Shown: positions 31,983-41,806 of the stretch, in pieces
Layout: each line of letters begins with the position of its first letter
How positions within the stretch are numbered: position 1 is the first letter of the stretch
From: an uncultured Faecalibacterium sp.
Lineage (GTDB): Bacteria > Bacillota > Clostridia > Oscillospirales > Ruminococcaceae
Length of the DNA stretch: 54,378 nt
NCBI GenBank assembly: GCA_934561115.1
Contig: CAKTFS010000012.1
Span: 1-54,378, forward strand
Reading direction: 5' to 3'
Notes under the pieces: generated by a model
What the model saw: only the letters and a program-made list of their open reading frames with translations
Databases searched by the model: none
What the model was told of the DNA's origin: nothing
Program-made: the position numbers and the translations under genes

Positions 31983-34360
31983 AACACAGCTTTTGCGAGG
32001 ACTGGGAGTTTACACAGCACTGGACGGAAGCCTTTGGCAAGGGGCTGCCGGTGCCAAAACAGCAAGCCGTCCGCTTGCCCCATACCTGCCGGGAGGTGCC
32101 GCTGCACTATGCCTCCCCGGCCGATTACGAGATGGTCTGCGGTTACCGCAAACGGTTCCGGGTGCCGCCGGTGCAGGCTGCGCCCCGGCTGTTCGTCCGC
32201 TTTGACGGCGCTGCCCATCAGGCGGTGGTGCGGGTCAACGGCAAGCTAGCCGGGCAGCACCGGGGCGGCTATACCGGCTTTGCAGTGGAGATCACCGACC
32301 TTGTGGACCGGGAGGGCGAAAACCTGCTGACCGTGCAGCTGGACACCCGGGAGGACCCGTCCATCCCGCCCTTTGGCTTTGTCATCGACTACCTGACCTA
32401 CGGCGGGCTGTACCGGGAGGTCTGGCTGGAAGCCACGGCAGAAAGCCGCCTGACCGACCTGTTCGTCTACACGCCCACCCTGCATGACGCCGTGGTACAG
32501 TGGACGGCAGAGCTTGCGCCCGCTGCCGCGGCTGTCCGCATCCGGCTGGAGACCGCAGACGGCACCCTGCTGGCCGAGCAGACCGCACAGGCGGCAGAAG
32601 CCGGAAAGATCCAGCTTTCCGTCCCGGACGCACAGCCGTGGGATGCTGAGCACCCGGTGCTACATCATGCCGTGGCAGAGCTTTTGAATGCAGCCGGACA
32701 GGCCATCGACCGCAAGCAGGTGGTCTTTGGTTTCCGCACGGCGGAGTTCCGGGCGGACGGCTTCTACCTCAACGGCAAAAAGACCTTTCTGCGGGGGTTG
32801 AACCGACACCAGAGCTACCCTTACATCGGCTACGCCGCCCCGGAAAGTCTGCAGCGGGAGGATGCCCGCATTTTGCAGGAGGAGCTGCACTGCACCGCTG
32901 TGCGCACCAGCCACTACCCTCAAAGTCCCTATTTTCTGGACGAGTGCGACCGGCGGGGGCTGCTGGTGTTCACTGAATTGCCGGGCTGGCAGCACATCGG
33001 AGATGCAGCATGGAAAGACGCCGCCTGCGAGATGCTGCGAGAGATGCTCCTGCAGAACCGCAGCCACCCCAGCATCATCCTGTGGGGCGTGCGCATCAAC
33101 GAGAGCGTGGACGACGATGCCTTCTACACCCGCACCAACAAGATCGCCCATCAGCTGGACCCCAGCCGTGCCACCTCCGGTGTGCGGTATCTGGAAAAGA
33201 GCCATCTGCTGGAAGATGTCTACGCCTACAACGATTTTTCCCACAACGGCATAACGCCCGGCGCAAAGCCCAAAAAGGACGTGACCCCGGATATGGGCAA
33301 GGCGCTGCTCATCTCGGAGTGCAACGGTCACATGTACCCCACCAAAGCCTTTGACGATGGCCCGCACCGGCAGGAGCACGCCCTGCGGCACGTCCGGGTG
33401 CAGAACGCCGCCTATGCCAGCGGAGAACACGCCGGGTGCTTTGGCTGGTGTATGTTCGACTACCAGACTCACAAGGACTTTGGCTCCGGCGACCGCGTAT
33501 GCTACCATGGCGTGCTGGACAGTTTCCGCAACCCGAAGCTGGCGGCAGCGGTCTATGCCAGTCAGGGTGACGCCGACCCGGTGCTGGCGGTCAGCTCCTC
33601 CATGGACATCGGCGATAACCCCGCCGGGCAGCTGGGCACAGCCTACGTTTTCAGCAATGCCCAGCAGGTAAAGCTTTACAAAAACGATGTGTTTGTCACC
33701 GCCCTGCGCCGCAGCGAGTGGACGGCCCTGCCCCACCCGCCCTTTGTGATGGACGATACCATTGGCGCGCTGCTGGAAACGCAGGAGCACTTTTCCCCTT
33801 CCAAGGCAGCCGCTGTGCGGGACTGCCTGCTGGCTGCCGGGAAATACGGTTTAGCGGGGCTGCCGCTGGCCTACAAGGTCAAATTCGGCTGGTGTATGCT
33901 GCGCTACAAAATGAGCTTTGAGGATGGCGTGGCGCTTTACGGCAAATATGTGGGTAACTGGGGCGGCGAAGCCACCCGCTGGCGGTTCGATGCCGTGCAG
34001 GACGGCAACGTGGTGCGCAGCGTGACCCTTTGCCCCAGCGCAAAGCTGCACTTGGAGGTCAAGGCCAGCCGGACGACCCTGCGGGAGCAGGATACCTACG
34101 ATATGGCCGCTGTCCGGGTGCGCATTCTGGACGAGAACGGCACCCCCGCCCCCTATGCACAGTTCCCGGTGCAGTTTACGGTGGAGGGCAGCGCCGCCCT
34201 TGTGGGCCCGCAGACCGCCGTAGCAGAAGGCGGCATGACCGGCACCTATCTGCGCACCGTGGGCACTGCCGGAGAAGCCGTGCTGACCGTTTCTGCCCCG
34301 CAGACCCAGCCCGTTGTGCTGCGGTTCACCATTGAAAAGGAGGATGCTGTATGGAACTGA
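31979..34360 (+). CDS. Glycoside hydrolase family 2, probable beta-galactosidase
   Basis: This 793-residue protein has the GH2 order: sugar-binding jelly-roll (about 1-170), an immunoglobulin-like domain (about 175-265), the TIM barrel (about 265-550) and C-terminal beta-rich domains. The acid/base Glu is E375 in WGVRINES and the nucleophile is E447 in ISECNG. RGLNRHQSYPY is the conserved barrel start. It has no signal peptide. The activity could also be beta-glucuronidase-like, but the neighbouring GPH symporter and alpha-galactosidase favour galactosides. Its end overlaps the transporter gene by 10 nt. Confidence 0.88.
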   Translation: MKHSFCEDWEFTQHWTEAFGKGLPVPKQQAVRLPHTCREVPLHYASPADYEMVCGYRKRFRVPPVQAAPRLFVRFDGAAHQAVVRVNGKLAGQHRGGYTGFAVEITDLVDREGENLLTVQLDTREDPSIPPFGFVIDYLTYGGLYREVWLEATAESRLTDLFVYTPTLHDAVVQWTAELAPAAAAVRIRLETADGTLLAEQTAQAAEAGKIQLSVPDAQPWDAEHPVLHHAVAELLNAAGQAIDRKQVVFGFRTAEFRADGFYLNGKKTFLRGLNRHQSYPYIGYAAPESLQREDARILQEELHCTAVRTSHYPQSPYFLDECDRRGLLVFTELPGWQHIGDAAWKDAACEMLREMLLQNRSHPSIILWGVRINESVDDDAFYTRTNKIAHQLDPSRATSGVRYLEKSHLLEDVYAYNDFSHNGITPGAKPKKDVTPDMGKALLISECNGHMYPTKAFDDGPHRQEHALRHVRVQNAAYASGEHAGCFGWCMFDYQTHKDFGSGDRVCYHGVLDSFRNPKLAAAVYASQGDADPVLAVSSSMDIGDNPAGQLGTAYVFSNAQQVKLYKNDVFVTALRRSEWTALPHPPFVMDDTIGALLETQEHFSPSKAAAVRDCLLAAGKYGLAGLPLAYKVKFGWCMLRYKMSFEDGVALYGKYVGNWGGEATRWRFDAVQDGNVVRSVTLCPSAKLHLEVKASRTTLREQDTYDMAAVRVRILDENGTPAPYAQFPVQFTVEGSAALVGPQTAVAEGGMTGTYLRTVGTAGEAVLTVSAPQTQPVVLRFTIEKEDAVWN

Positions 34361-35736
34361 CCCTAAAACAGAAAGCCGCGTTCGGCATTGGTGCCGTGGG
34401 CAAGGATATGGTATATGCCCTGTCGGCTTCTTACGTCATGTATTATTATCAGGATGTGCTGGGGCTTTCGGCCAGCTTTGTGGGCGTCGTGCTCATGGCA
34501 GCCCGGTTCTTCGATGCCTTCAACGACCCCTTTATGGGGGTTCTGGTGGCAAAGACCCGCACCCGCTGGGGGCGCTTCCGTCCGTGGATCTTTTCCGGCA
34601 CGCTGCTCAATGCGCTGGTGCTCTACGCCCTGTTTGCCGCCCCGGTGCTGGACGAAGCAGCGCTGATGGTCTACTTCAGCGTGGTGTACATCCTGTGGGG
34701 CGTCACCTACACCATGATGGATATCCCCTACTGGTCCATGATCCCCGCCGTGACCCGCACACCCAAAGACCGGGAGAATCTTTCTATGGTGGGCCGCACC
34801 TGTGCAGGCGTTGGCTCTGCCCTCATCGCCATGTTCACCATGCTGCTGGTGGGCATCCTTGGCGGCGACAGCGAGCGCGCAGGCTTCCGCTGGGTAGCGC
34901 TGATCGTATCGGTGCTCTTTGTGGTGACGGAACTGATCTGCTGCGCCGCCATGCGGGAGACCACCCCCAGTGAGATGAAGACCGCCACCGTGAAGGAGAT
35001 GTTCTCCGCCCTGTTCCGCAACGATCAGGCTATGGTCGTGGTGGGCAGCATCGTGCTGATCAACTCGGCGCTGTACCTTACCTCCAACTTTATCATCTAC
35101 TTCTTCAAGTATGACCTTGGCGGTGCAGGCTGGAAAGCCACCTACACCCTGTTTTCCACCGTGGGCGGTGCGGCGCAAATTCTGGGCATGATGGTGCTTT
35201 ACCCCTTGCTGCGCAAAAAGTTCAGCAGCACACAGGTATTTCACCTGAGCCTTGTGCTGGCACTGTGCGGCTACGGCACGCTGCTGGTGTTCTGCCTGAC
35301 CGGCCTTTCCCACAGCCTTGCCCTGCTGTGCATCCCGGGCGTGGTGGTATTTGCCTGCAACGGGATGCTGAGCGTGCTGACCACCCTGTTCCTTTCCAAC
35401 AGCGTGGATTACGGCCAGCTCAAGACCGGCCGCCGGGAGGAGAGCGTCATCTTTTCCATGCAGACCTTTGTGGTCAAGGCGGCCTCCGGCGTGGCTGTAT
35501 TCCTGACCGGCATCGGGCTGGATCTGATCGGCCTTGTGGGCAACACGGAAGAGACCGGCCCCGTAGCGGTGCAGAGCGCCGGCACCCTGCTGGGTCTGCG
35601 CCTGATGATGACGGTTCTGCCCATGCTGGTGCTGGCTGGTGTGCTGGTGCTGTTCCGCCGCAAGTTCGTCCTCACCGACGCCCGCGCTGCCGAGATCAGC
35701 GCACAGCTCCACGGGGAGGAAGCACGCCATGACTGA
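34351..35736 (+). CDS. GPH-family sugar:cation symporter (MelB/YicJ type)
   Basis: This 461-residue protein has 12 membrane segments and the GPH signature region FNDPFMGVLVAKTRTRWGRF near residues 54-75. The family imports galactosides, pentosides and glucuronides with H+ or Na+. It overlaps the GH2 gene before it and the GH36 gene after it, so all are one operon. Its likely substrate is an alpha- or beta-galactoside taken up intact and cleaved inside. Confidence 0.92.
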   Translation: MELTLKQKAAFGIGAVGKDMVYALSASYVMYYYQDVLGLSASFVGVVLMAARFFDAFNDPFMGVLVAKTRTRWGRFRPWIFSGTLLNALVLYALFAAPVLDEAALMVYFSVVYILWGVTYTMMDIPYWSMIPAVTRTPKDRENLSMVGRTCAGVGSALIAMFTMLLVGILGGDSERAGFRWVALIVSVLFVVTELICCAAMRETTPSEMKTATVKEMFSALFRNDQAMVVVGSIVLINSALYLTSNFIIYFFKYDLGGAGWKATYTLFSTVGGAAQILGMMVLYPLLRKKFSSTQVFHLSLVLALCGYGTLLVFCLTGLSHSLALLCIPGVVVFACNGMLSVLTTLFLSNSVDYGQLKTGRREESVIFSMQTFVVKAASGVAVFLTGIGLDLIGLVGNTEETGPVAVQSAGTLLGLRLMMTVLPMLVLAGVLVLFRRKFVLTDARAAEISAQLHGEEARHD

Positions 35737-37330
35737 AACGCTGCACTGGTACGCAGAGACCACCGGCGGCGTGCGGCAGGGCGATGCCCCGGTGCACCCG
35801 GGCTGCGGCGCGGTGCATCTTTCCGCCGACCTGCCCGCCGGGACGCTGAAAACCGTGCGTGCCGCGCTGCCGTGGAAGATGACCGCAGACGAGCGTCTGT
35901 TCATGAATGGCTACCAGACATGGACCTACAGCCCGGAGCTGGACCGGAACGGCAAACTGCGCGGCACCGACCATATCCCCGCCTTTCTGCGCAAAAAATA
36001 CGCCTTTGACCGCTACGGCGATTATCATTTTGTGCCCTATGGGCATCATAACGGCCAGAGACACGGCTTTTCCTACTGCTATTTCCGCAAGGGCGGGCAG
36101 TTCCGGCTGATGGCATCGCTGGACGAGACCCCGGGCTACACCATCCTCCGTTATGACAGCGGCAAAGCCCTGCTGACGCTGGAACGGGACTGCGCGGGCG
36201 TGGAGCATCCCGGCGGCAGCTTTGCCCTGTTCGATCTGTTTTTTGCCGCAGGCAGCGAGGCGGAGGTGTTCGATGGCTGGTTTCAGGCTATGGGCATACG
36301 CCCTCGGACGGAGAAGAAGCTGGCGGGCTATTCCAGTTGGTACAACCGCTATCAGGACATCACCGAGGACACCATCCGGGAGGACTTGACCGGATGCCGC
36401 AGCCTGCTTTGCCCGGGAGACCTGTTCCAGATCGATGATGGCTGGGAGCCCAAGGTGGGCGACTGGCTGGAAACGGATGCGCAGAAATTCCCCCATGGGC
36501 TGAAAGGTATGGTGGAGGAGATCCACGCTGCCGGCTTTCAGGCCGGGTTATGGCTTGCACCCTTTGTGTGCGAAAAGGACTCTGCCCTTTTCCGGCAGCA
36601 CCCGGACTGGCTGCTGAAAGTAAACGGCAAACCGTGGTGCTGCGGCAGCAACTGGAGCAGCTTTTATGCGCTGGATCTCGACAACCCGGCTGTGCTGAAC
36701 TATCTGCGCCGGGTGTTTGACCGGGTGCTGAACGACTGGGGCTTCGACCTTGTCAAGTTGGATTTTCTGTACGGCGCTGCCCCCTTTGGCAACGCCCGCG
36801 AAAGCCGGGCAGCCCGGATGTACCGCGCCATGGAGCTGCTGCGCAGCTGGTGCGGGCAAAAGCAGATCCTTGGCTGCGGCGTACCGGTGATGCCCGCTTT
36901 CGGGCTGGTGGACTACTGCCGCGTCAGCTGCGACGTGAGCTTGGACTGGGACGATGTGTGGTATATGCGCCTGTTCCACCGGGAGCGGGTGTCCACAAAG
37001 CAGGCTATCAATAACACCGTATTCCGGCGGCAGCTCAATGGCCGCGCCTACGGCAGCGACCCGGATGTTTTCTTCCTCCGGGAAGAAAACTGCAAGCTGA
37101 CCGCCGAGCAAAAACGCACCCTTGCCACGGTCAATGCTCTGCTGGGCAATGTGTTCCTTACCTCGGATATGCCGTCCCGCTACACACAGGCGCAGCGGGA
37201 CGAGTACCGCCACCTGCGCGCGCTCTTTGAGCACGCCGCGCAAGTGCAGGTGGAAACGGAAAATTGCCGCCTCAGCATCCGGTATCTGCTGGACGGAACA
37301 CCCCAAAAGCTGTGTTTTACGCCCTTCTGA
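35729..37330 (+). CDS. GH36-type alpha-galactosidase
   Basis: This 533-residue protein resembles GH36/clan GH-D enzymes. The barrel starts at YSSWYNRYQDITED, and QIDDGWEPKVGDW follows. The nucleophile is D345 in LVKLDFLYG and the acid/base is D402 in RVSCDVSLDW. It is shorter than full GH36 enzymes of about 700 residues because the N-terminal sandwich is compact. The ATG at 35729 follows GGGGAGG and overlaps the symporter stop by 8 nt. It should release alpha-linked galactose in the cytoplasm. Confidence 0.87.
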   Translation: MTETLHWYAETTGGVRQGDAPVHPGCGAVHLSADLPAGTLKTVRAALPWKMTADERLFMNGYQTWTYSPELDRNGKLRGTDHIPAFLRKKYAFDRYGDYHFVPYGHHNGQRHGFSYCYFRKGGQFRLMASLDETPGYTILRYDSGKALLTLERDCAGVEHPGGSFALFDLFFAAGSEAEVFDGWFQAMGIRPRTEKKLAGYSSWYNRYQDITEDTIREDLTGCRSLLCPGDLFQIDDGWEPKVGDWLETDAQKFPHGLKGMVEEIHAAGFQAGLWLAPFVCEKDSALFRQHPDWLLKVNGKPWCCGSNWSSFYALDLDNPAVLNYLRRVFDRVLNDWGFDLVKLDFLYGAAPFGNARESRAARMYRAMELLRSWCGQKQILGCGVPVMPAFGLVDYCRVSCDVSLDWDDVWYMRLFHRERVSTKQAINNTVFRRQLNGRAYGSDPDVFFLREENCKLTAEQKRTLATVNALLGNVFLTSDMPSRYTQAQRDEYRHLRALFEHAAQVQVETENCRLSIRYLLDGTPQKLCFTPF

Positions 37331-37388
37331 CGGCTTGCGAAAAACACAACATCGCAGTCCAACCTTTTATGTTCCAAGACAAGATGTA

Positions 37389-37432
37389 AAAAGCTTTTGG
37401 CCTTTATAATATAGAGGACCAAAAGCTTTTTT
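37389..37432 (+). terminator. Terminator of the galactoside operon
   Basis: A 12-bp stem, AAAAGCTTTTGG (37389-37400) with CCAAAAGCTTTT (37419-37430), continues into T residues. Confidence 0.85.
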
Positions 37433-37510
37433 GTTCGCTGCCAAACTTCTACTTTATCGCAAGTCCAGAAATCAGTGCAACATTCAAACAGCATCTTTGA
37501 AAATTGCGAT

Positions 37511-37540
37511 AAAAAGCCCGTGCCGCCGATGGGCACGGGC
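37511..37540 (-). terminator. Terminator of the LRR lipoprotein gene
   Basis: On the minus strand the stem GCCCGTGCC/GGCACGGGC (37532-37540 and 37516-37524) is followed by TTTTT. The gap 37433-37510 holds nothing I recognise. Confidence 0.8.
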
Positions 37541-37561
37541 CGAAAAGGTTACAGAGAAGCT

Positions 37562-38806
37562 TTAGGAAATAGAAGTAGCGTTATAAACAAAGCTGGCCTT
37601 TACAAGGGCATCGTTGCCATACTGGCTGATGGAGATGCCTGCGTGTGCCCAGTCGCTTGCGCTGCCGGACCAGTAAACGGTAAGCGGCTGCTGGAAGCGG
37701 AATGCGCCGGTGCATATCTTGGAAAGGTTCCGCGGCAGGTACACCTTTTGCAGCTGAGAGCAGTTCTGGAACACACTCTCAGACAATGTGCGGATACCCT
37801 CCGGGAGAACGATCTTTTTCAGGTGGATGCAGCTTTCAAAAGCGGAGGCATCCAGCACCTGCAGATTGCCCGGCAGCGTGATGCCTTCCAGTGCGATACA
37901 GCCGCTGAACACCCCCTCGCCGATGCTGGTCAGGGTGTCGGGCAGGGTGACGGAGGTCAGTGCACGGCAGTTGGCAAAGGCATTGGTGGAAAGAGACTTC
38001 ACCTTTGCGGGAATGCGGATGCTCTGCAGTGCTTTGCAGTCTGCAAAGGCACTCTTGTCGAACGTGGTCAACGCGTCAGGCAGGGTGATGCTCTTCAGGG
38101 CGCGGCAGCTGAAGAAGGCGGATGCGCCGATGGAAGTCAGGGTGTCCGGCAGCACCACGGTGGAAAGCTTTGTGCAGTGTGCAAACATCCCGTCGCCCAA
38201 CCGGGTAAGGCCGCTGGTAATGGTAACGGTCTGCAGCTGGTCGCAGCCGGAAAAGACGCCGGTAGATTCAGAACCCTGATATTCGGGGTCGCCGTTCAGC
38301 ACCACAGCGGTCAGGGAACGGCAGGCGGAGAAAGCGGCCTTGCCAACGCTCTTCAGGCTGTCTGGCAGAACAAGCTGCTTGAGTGCGCTGCCGGCAAAGG
38401 CGTAGTCACCGATATCGGTGATGGTGTCGGGCAGGGAAACGCCGGCGATATCGCTGTTGTAGAACGCATAGCTGTCGATGCGGGCGACCGTGACACCATC
38501 CGGAGTCTTTTCCGGGATGGTCACCGTACCGGTGAGCTTGCCGCGGACGCCGGTCACGGCGGCCGTGCCGCCGGAGATCTCGTAGGTCAGTTCAAACTTG
38601 CCGGGTTCCGGGGTCTCACTGTCGGAGGCAGAGCCGGAGCTCTCGCCGGAGGAGCCGGAGGTGCTGCCGGAGCTGGAAGGAACGGAGGAACCGGAAGGCT
38701 CGGAAGTACTGGAATGGCCGGACGGGCCATCAGAGCAGCCGGTCAGCAGCAGGGAGACGGTCAACAGCACTGTCACGATGCAGAGCAGAAATTTATTGTT
38801 TTTCAT
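37562..38806 (-). CDS. BspA-like leucine-rich-repeat lipoprotein
   Basis: This 414-residue surface protein has a lipoprotein signal (lipobox LLLTGC), a Ser/Gly/Glu-rich spacer (about 28-68) that probably spans the cell wall, and then about ten LRR_5 repeats of the form IGDYAFAGS..L..LVLPDSLKS. This repeat class is found in adhesins and surface proteins of oral and gut bacteria. AAAGGAG lies 9 nt before the ATG. It lies 32 bp downstream of a larger LRR protein on the same strand, so they may be cotranscribed. Confidence 0.9.
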   Translation of the reverse strand: MKNNKFLLCIVTVLLTVSLLLTGCSDGPSGHSSTSEPSGSSVPSSSGSTSGSSGESSGSASDSETPEPGKFELTYEISGGTAAVTGVRGKLTGTVTIPEKTPDGVTVARIDSYAFYNSDIAGVSLPDTITDIGDYAFAGSALKQLVLPDSLKSVGKAAFSACRSLTAVVLNGDPEYQGSESTGVFSGCDQLQTVTITSGLTRLGDGMFAHCTKLSTVVLPDTLTSIGASAFFSCRALKSITLPDALTTFDKSAFADCKALQSIRIPAKVKSLSTNAFANCRALTSVTLPDTLTSIGEGVFSGCIALEGITLPGNLQVLDASAFESCIHLKKIVLPEGIRTLSESVFQNCSQLQKVYLPRNLSKICTGAFRFQQPLTVYWSGSASDWAHAGISISQYGNDALVKASFVYNATSIS

Positions 38807-38838
38807 GATACATCACTCCTTTTCGCTGCAGCGGCCGC

Positions 38839-41400
38839 TTACAGGGTCCAGTCCGGAGCCGGAGCTTCGTCGGGATCGTCTGCGGAGAGAAGCACAGGCT
38901 CCCCGGCAGCCGGACTGCTTTCGCTGCTGCGCACCCAGGTGATGCTGCCGCCGAAATCGTAGCGGCCGTCCACAACGGTCTCCCAGCCGGAAGCGTAGAC
39001 GGGATAGTAAGCCGTCAGGCTGCGGAAGGTGAACACGCCGGTGCCGAACTCGGGAGCATCGCCGGCAAAGGTGATCCGGGACAGGCTCAAAGCGTCCGCA
39101 AAGGCATAGGAGCCGATGGTGCGGACAGAGGCCGGGATGGTAACATTATCCAGCTTGTCGCAGCCGTAGAAGGTCATGGTGCCAATGGTCTGCAGGGTGT
39201 CGGGCAGGGTGACATCCGCCAGATTCTGGCAGCCGACAAAAGCGTAGCTGCTCAGGGAGGTGACGCCGCTCTTGACCACCAGATGCTCAATGGAATCGCG
39301 GTAGCTGTACCAGGGTGCCTCGGCAGCCGAGGTGTATTCCTTCATAGCGCCGGAGCCGTCCAGCGTCAGAGTGCCGGTGGCCTCGTCAAACTTCCAGCCT
39401 TCCGCCGAAGCCAGCGCCCAGCGTGCAGAGACGGTGGCATCGCCGGTGAGGTCACAGGCGGTAAGAGAGGTGATCCGCCTGCCGGATTCAGTGTACCAGC
39501 CAAGGAACACCATGCCGTCCGCAGTGGGTTCCGGCAGACGGCCATAAGCCTCGCCGCGATAAACGGTCTTTTCGGGCGTGTCGGCCAGATCAAGAACACC
39601 GTCTGTGGGGTCAAAGATCAGGGTAATGGGCTGGAACGCTGCAGCATAAGCAGGCACCGTTACCTCAACGGCTTTACTGGCCAGATGGGTGGCAGTTTCG
39701 GCATAGCGCACCAGATAGGTGCCGGCGGCAAGGCCGGCCACGGTATTGCCGGTGCAGGCAGTGTAGGCGGTGCTGCCCTTTGCGGCCCACTCCATGGCGG
39801 TGGTGGTGCCGGTAATGGTGCCGTCTGCAGTATAGGAGGTGCTGGGTGCAGCGGCCTTCAGCCCGGCAGGTGCAGTCTGAGACGCCTTTGCAACGCTGAC
39901 CATGAAGGAAGCGGTCTTGCCGCCGTAGGAAACGGTGACAGTCTGGCTGCCGGTGCTGGTCAGTTTGGAAACATTGCAGGTGAAACCGCTGGAAATGGTC
40001 TTTACTGTGCCGTTGTTGTAGGTAGCTTTCAGGGTCAGACCGGCGGTGTTCAGGGTATCGCCCACAGAGTAGTTGGTCTTGGTGGGCTGAGTGGCAATGG
40101 TAAGGGCGGTGACCTCCTCCTTCTTCACGTTGACCGTGCAGTTGGAGGTAAGGCCGTTCACGGTCTTTGCGGTGATAACGGCGGTGCCATAGCCAACGGC
40201 CTTGACGGTGCCGTCCGAAGAGACCGTAGCGACACTGGTATTGTTGGAACTCCATGTGACGGCCTTATAGGTGGCATTGCTGGGCATCACGTTGGCAGTA
40301 AGCTTGACCGTGCCATTCAGGCCATACAGGGTGGAATTTTCCGGTGTGGCCTTGATGCCGGTGGGCTGGATGGGGTTCACCGTTACTTTACAGCTGGCGG
40401 TTTTGCCATTGTTGCTCTTGGCGGTGATGGTAGCTGTACCAAAACCGACCGCCTTGACCACGCCGTTGGAAACGGTGGCAACGGAGGTGTTGCTGGAACT
40501 CCAGGTAAGGGTCTTGTTGGTGGCATTGCTGGGCGAGACTGTTGCAGTCAGGGTCTGGGAAGAGCCGGTGCCGGTAAAGCTCAGGCTGGTTTTATTCAGG
40601 CTGACGTCGATAACAGCAACAGTGGGGGGCGGCACGGTGGCGGTGAGCGTTACAGCGCCGGCCTTATTGCCACGATAGGAGTTATCGTAGGCGTAAATGT
40701 GGGTGTAGTATGTGCCAGATTCATTGTTGTGGTCGGAGGTTTTCACCCGGAAGGTAAAGGTGTTGTCGTTGCGGGTGCCGCTGGCCTTGGGGTTGACGCT
40801 CCAGTCGGACAGCAGGTCGTCCTGATCGTTCTTTTCGGTCCATGTGGGGAACTGCACGCGGTCCACGCCGCTGGCATCGGTCACGGTGCAGGTGACGGTG
40901 TAGCCGGTGGAATCCACATGCGTGATCCTGGCGTTTGTAATGGTGGGGCCGGTCTTATCCGAAGTAACGGTCACCTTGGTGGGATTTTTATAGGTCGAAT
41001 TGTCAAACGGTTCGCTGCGCTGGCTTGAGTCCTGTTCGTCAATGGCGTAGATCGTTATAGTAACGTCGCCGGTCTCTTCGGTCGGGATGTCCAGCGCAAA
41101 GCCGTGATCCGTGCCGCAGTGATACGTATCATCCAGACCCTGATCGTGGTACTTGTCGGCAATGATCTCGTGACCCTCGCCGTTGATATAGACGTGCACC
41201 GCCAGCTTTGCACCGGGGGTGTCCGGGTCAAAAGCCCAGCCCTTTATGTAAATGTGATTCTGGAAGCCCCGAACCGCATCCACGCACAGAAGGGGGAGGC
41301 GGTATTCTCCGCTCTTAGAAAAAGCCAGCGCCGAAAGCGGTGAAAATACAGTGAGCAGCACGGAAAGCGTAAGCAGCCATGCTGTGAGTTGTTTTTTCAT
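38839..41400 (-). CDS. Large secreted BspA-like protein with Ig-like and LRR domains
   Basis: This 853-residue protein has a signal peptide (about 1-26). A GBS Bsp-like region follows (HIYIKGWAFDPDT, about 47-120), then a beta-rich region with SGVDRVQFPTW and YYTHIYAYDNS, and two Big_2 Ig-like domains (about 265-430, each with LTWSSSNTSVATV or VTWSSNNTSVATV). A Big_3-type domain (about 432-505), an InlB B-repeat-like unit ending FLGWYTESG, and LRR_5 repeats (about 690-815) complete it. There is no LPxTG anchor; the C-terminus is acidic. It is likely an adhesin or glycan-contact protein. AGGAGG precedes the ATG. Confidence 0.88.
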   Translation of the reverse strand: MKKQLTAWLLTLSVLLTVFSPLSALAFSKSGEYRLPLLCVDAVRGFQNHIYIKGWAFDPDTPGAKLAVHVYINGEGHEIIADKYHDQGLDDTYHCGTDHGFALDIPTEETGDVTITIYAIDEQDSSQRSEPFDNSTYKNPTKVTVTSDKTGPTITNARITHVDSTGYTVTCTVTDASGVDRVQFPTWTEKNDQDDLLSDWSVNPKASGTRNDNTFTFRVKTSDHNNESGTYYTHIYAYDNSYRGNKAGAVTLTATVPPPTVAVIDVSLNKTSLSFTGTGSSQTLTATVSPSNATNKTLTWSSSNTSVATVSNGVVKAVGFGTATITAKSNNGKTASCKVTVNPIQPTGIKATPENSTLYGLNGTVKLTANVMPSNATYKAVTWSSNNTSVATVSSDGTVKAVGYGTAVITAKTVNGLTSNCTVNVKKEEVTALTIATQPTKTNYSVGDTLNTAGLTLKATYNNGTVKTISSGFTCNVSKLTSTGSQTVTVSYGGKTASFMVSVAKASQTAPAGLKAAAPSTSYTADGTITGTTTAMEWAAKGSTAYTACTGNTVAGLAAGTYLVRYAETATHLASKAVEVTVPAYAAAFQPITLIFDPTDGVLDLADTPEKTVYRGEAYGRLPEPTADGMVFLGWYTESGRRITSLTACDLTGDATVSARWALASAEGWKFDEATGTLTLDGSGAMKEYTSAAEAPWYSYRDSIEHLVVKSGVTSLSSYAFVGCQNLADVTLPDTLQTIGTMTFYGCDKLDNVTIPASVRTIGSYAFADALSLSRITFAGDAPEFGTGVFTFRSLTAYYPVYASGWETVVDGRYDFGGSITWVRSSESSPAAGEPVLLSADDPDEAPAPDWTL

Positions 41401-41506
41401 AAAAATTCCTCCTGCCAGCTACCAGAAAACAGTGCACCGCTGTGGGTGCTGCGCAGACGCGCTCCCACCCCAAACTCTGCCGAGAACGAATACGGCAAAC
41501 TGGAAG

Positions 41507-41710
41507 TTACCACTTTCCTTTAACGATTCGTCCACCGACCAAAATGGAAGAAAAAATAGCAGCGAAAAACAAAAGGGTGATCCAAATTGGGCTGAATACC
41601 CATAGCCATGACCACGAAATCAATCCTGTTACTTTTAGTACAGCGAAAATCAAAACTAAAGCAACAATAGGATCCATCCTAGACCGGTGGGATTTCTTCT
41701 CCGTGTGCAT
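41507..41710 (-). CDS. Small membrane protein, Fragile-X-F-like
   Basis: This 67-residue protein has a short basic N-terminus and two membrane segments. The pattern LKVTGLISWSWLWVFSPIWI resembles the small 'transmembrane Fragile-X-F' family; the function of that family is unknown. The ATG at 41710 is chosen because AAGGAGG lies just before it; a start at 41731 lacks a site. TATACT upstream (about 41750) may be its -10 box. Confidence 0.72.
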   Translation of the reverse strand: MHTEKKSHRSRMDPIVALVLIFAVLKVTGLISWSWLWVFSPIWITLLFFAAIFSSILVGGRIVKGKW

Positions 41711-41806
41711 AAGAACCTCCTTGAATTCCAATTTGTTGTACTAAGCCGAGTATACCACACTCCCCCATGAAAGAACACCCCGATATCGTGAAATTTTTCC
41801 ATTTTC

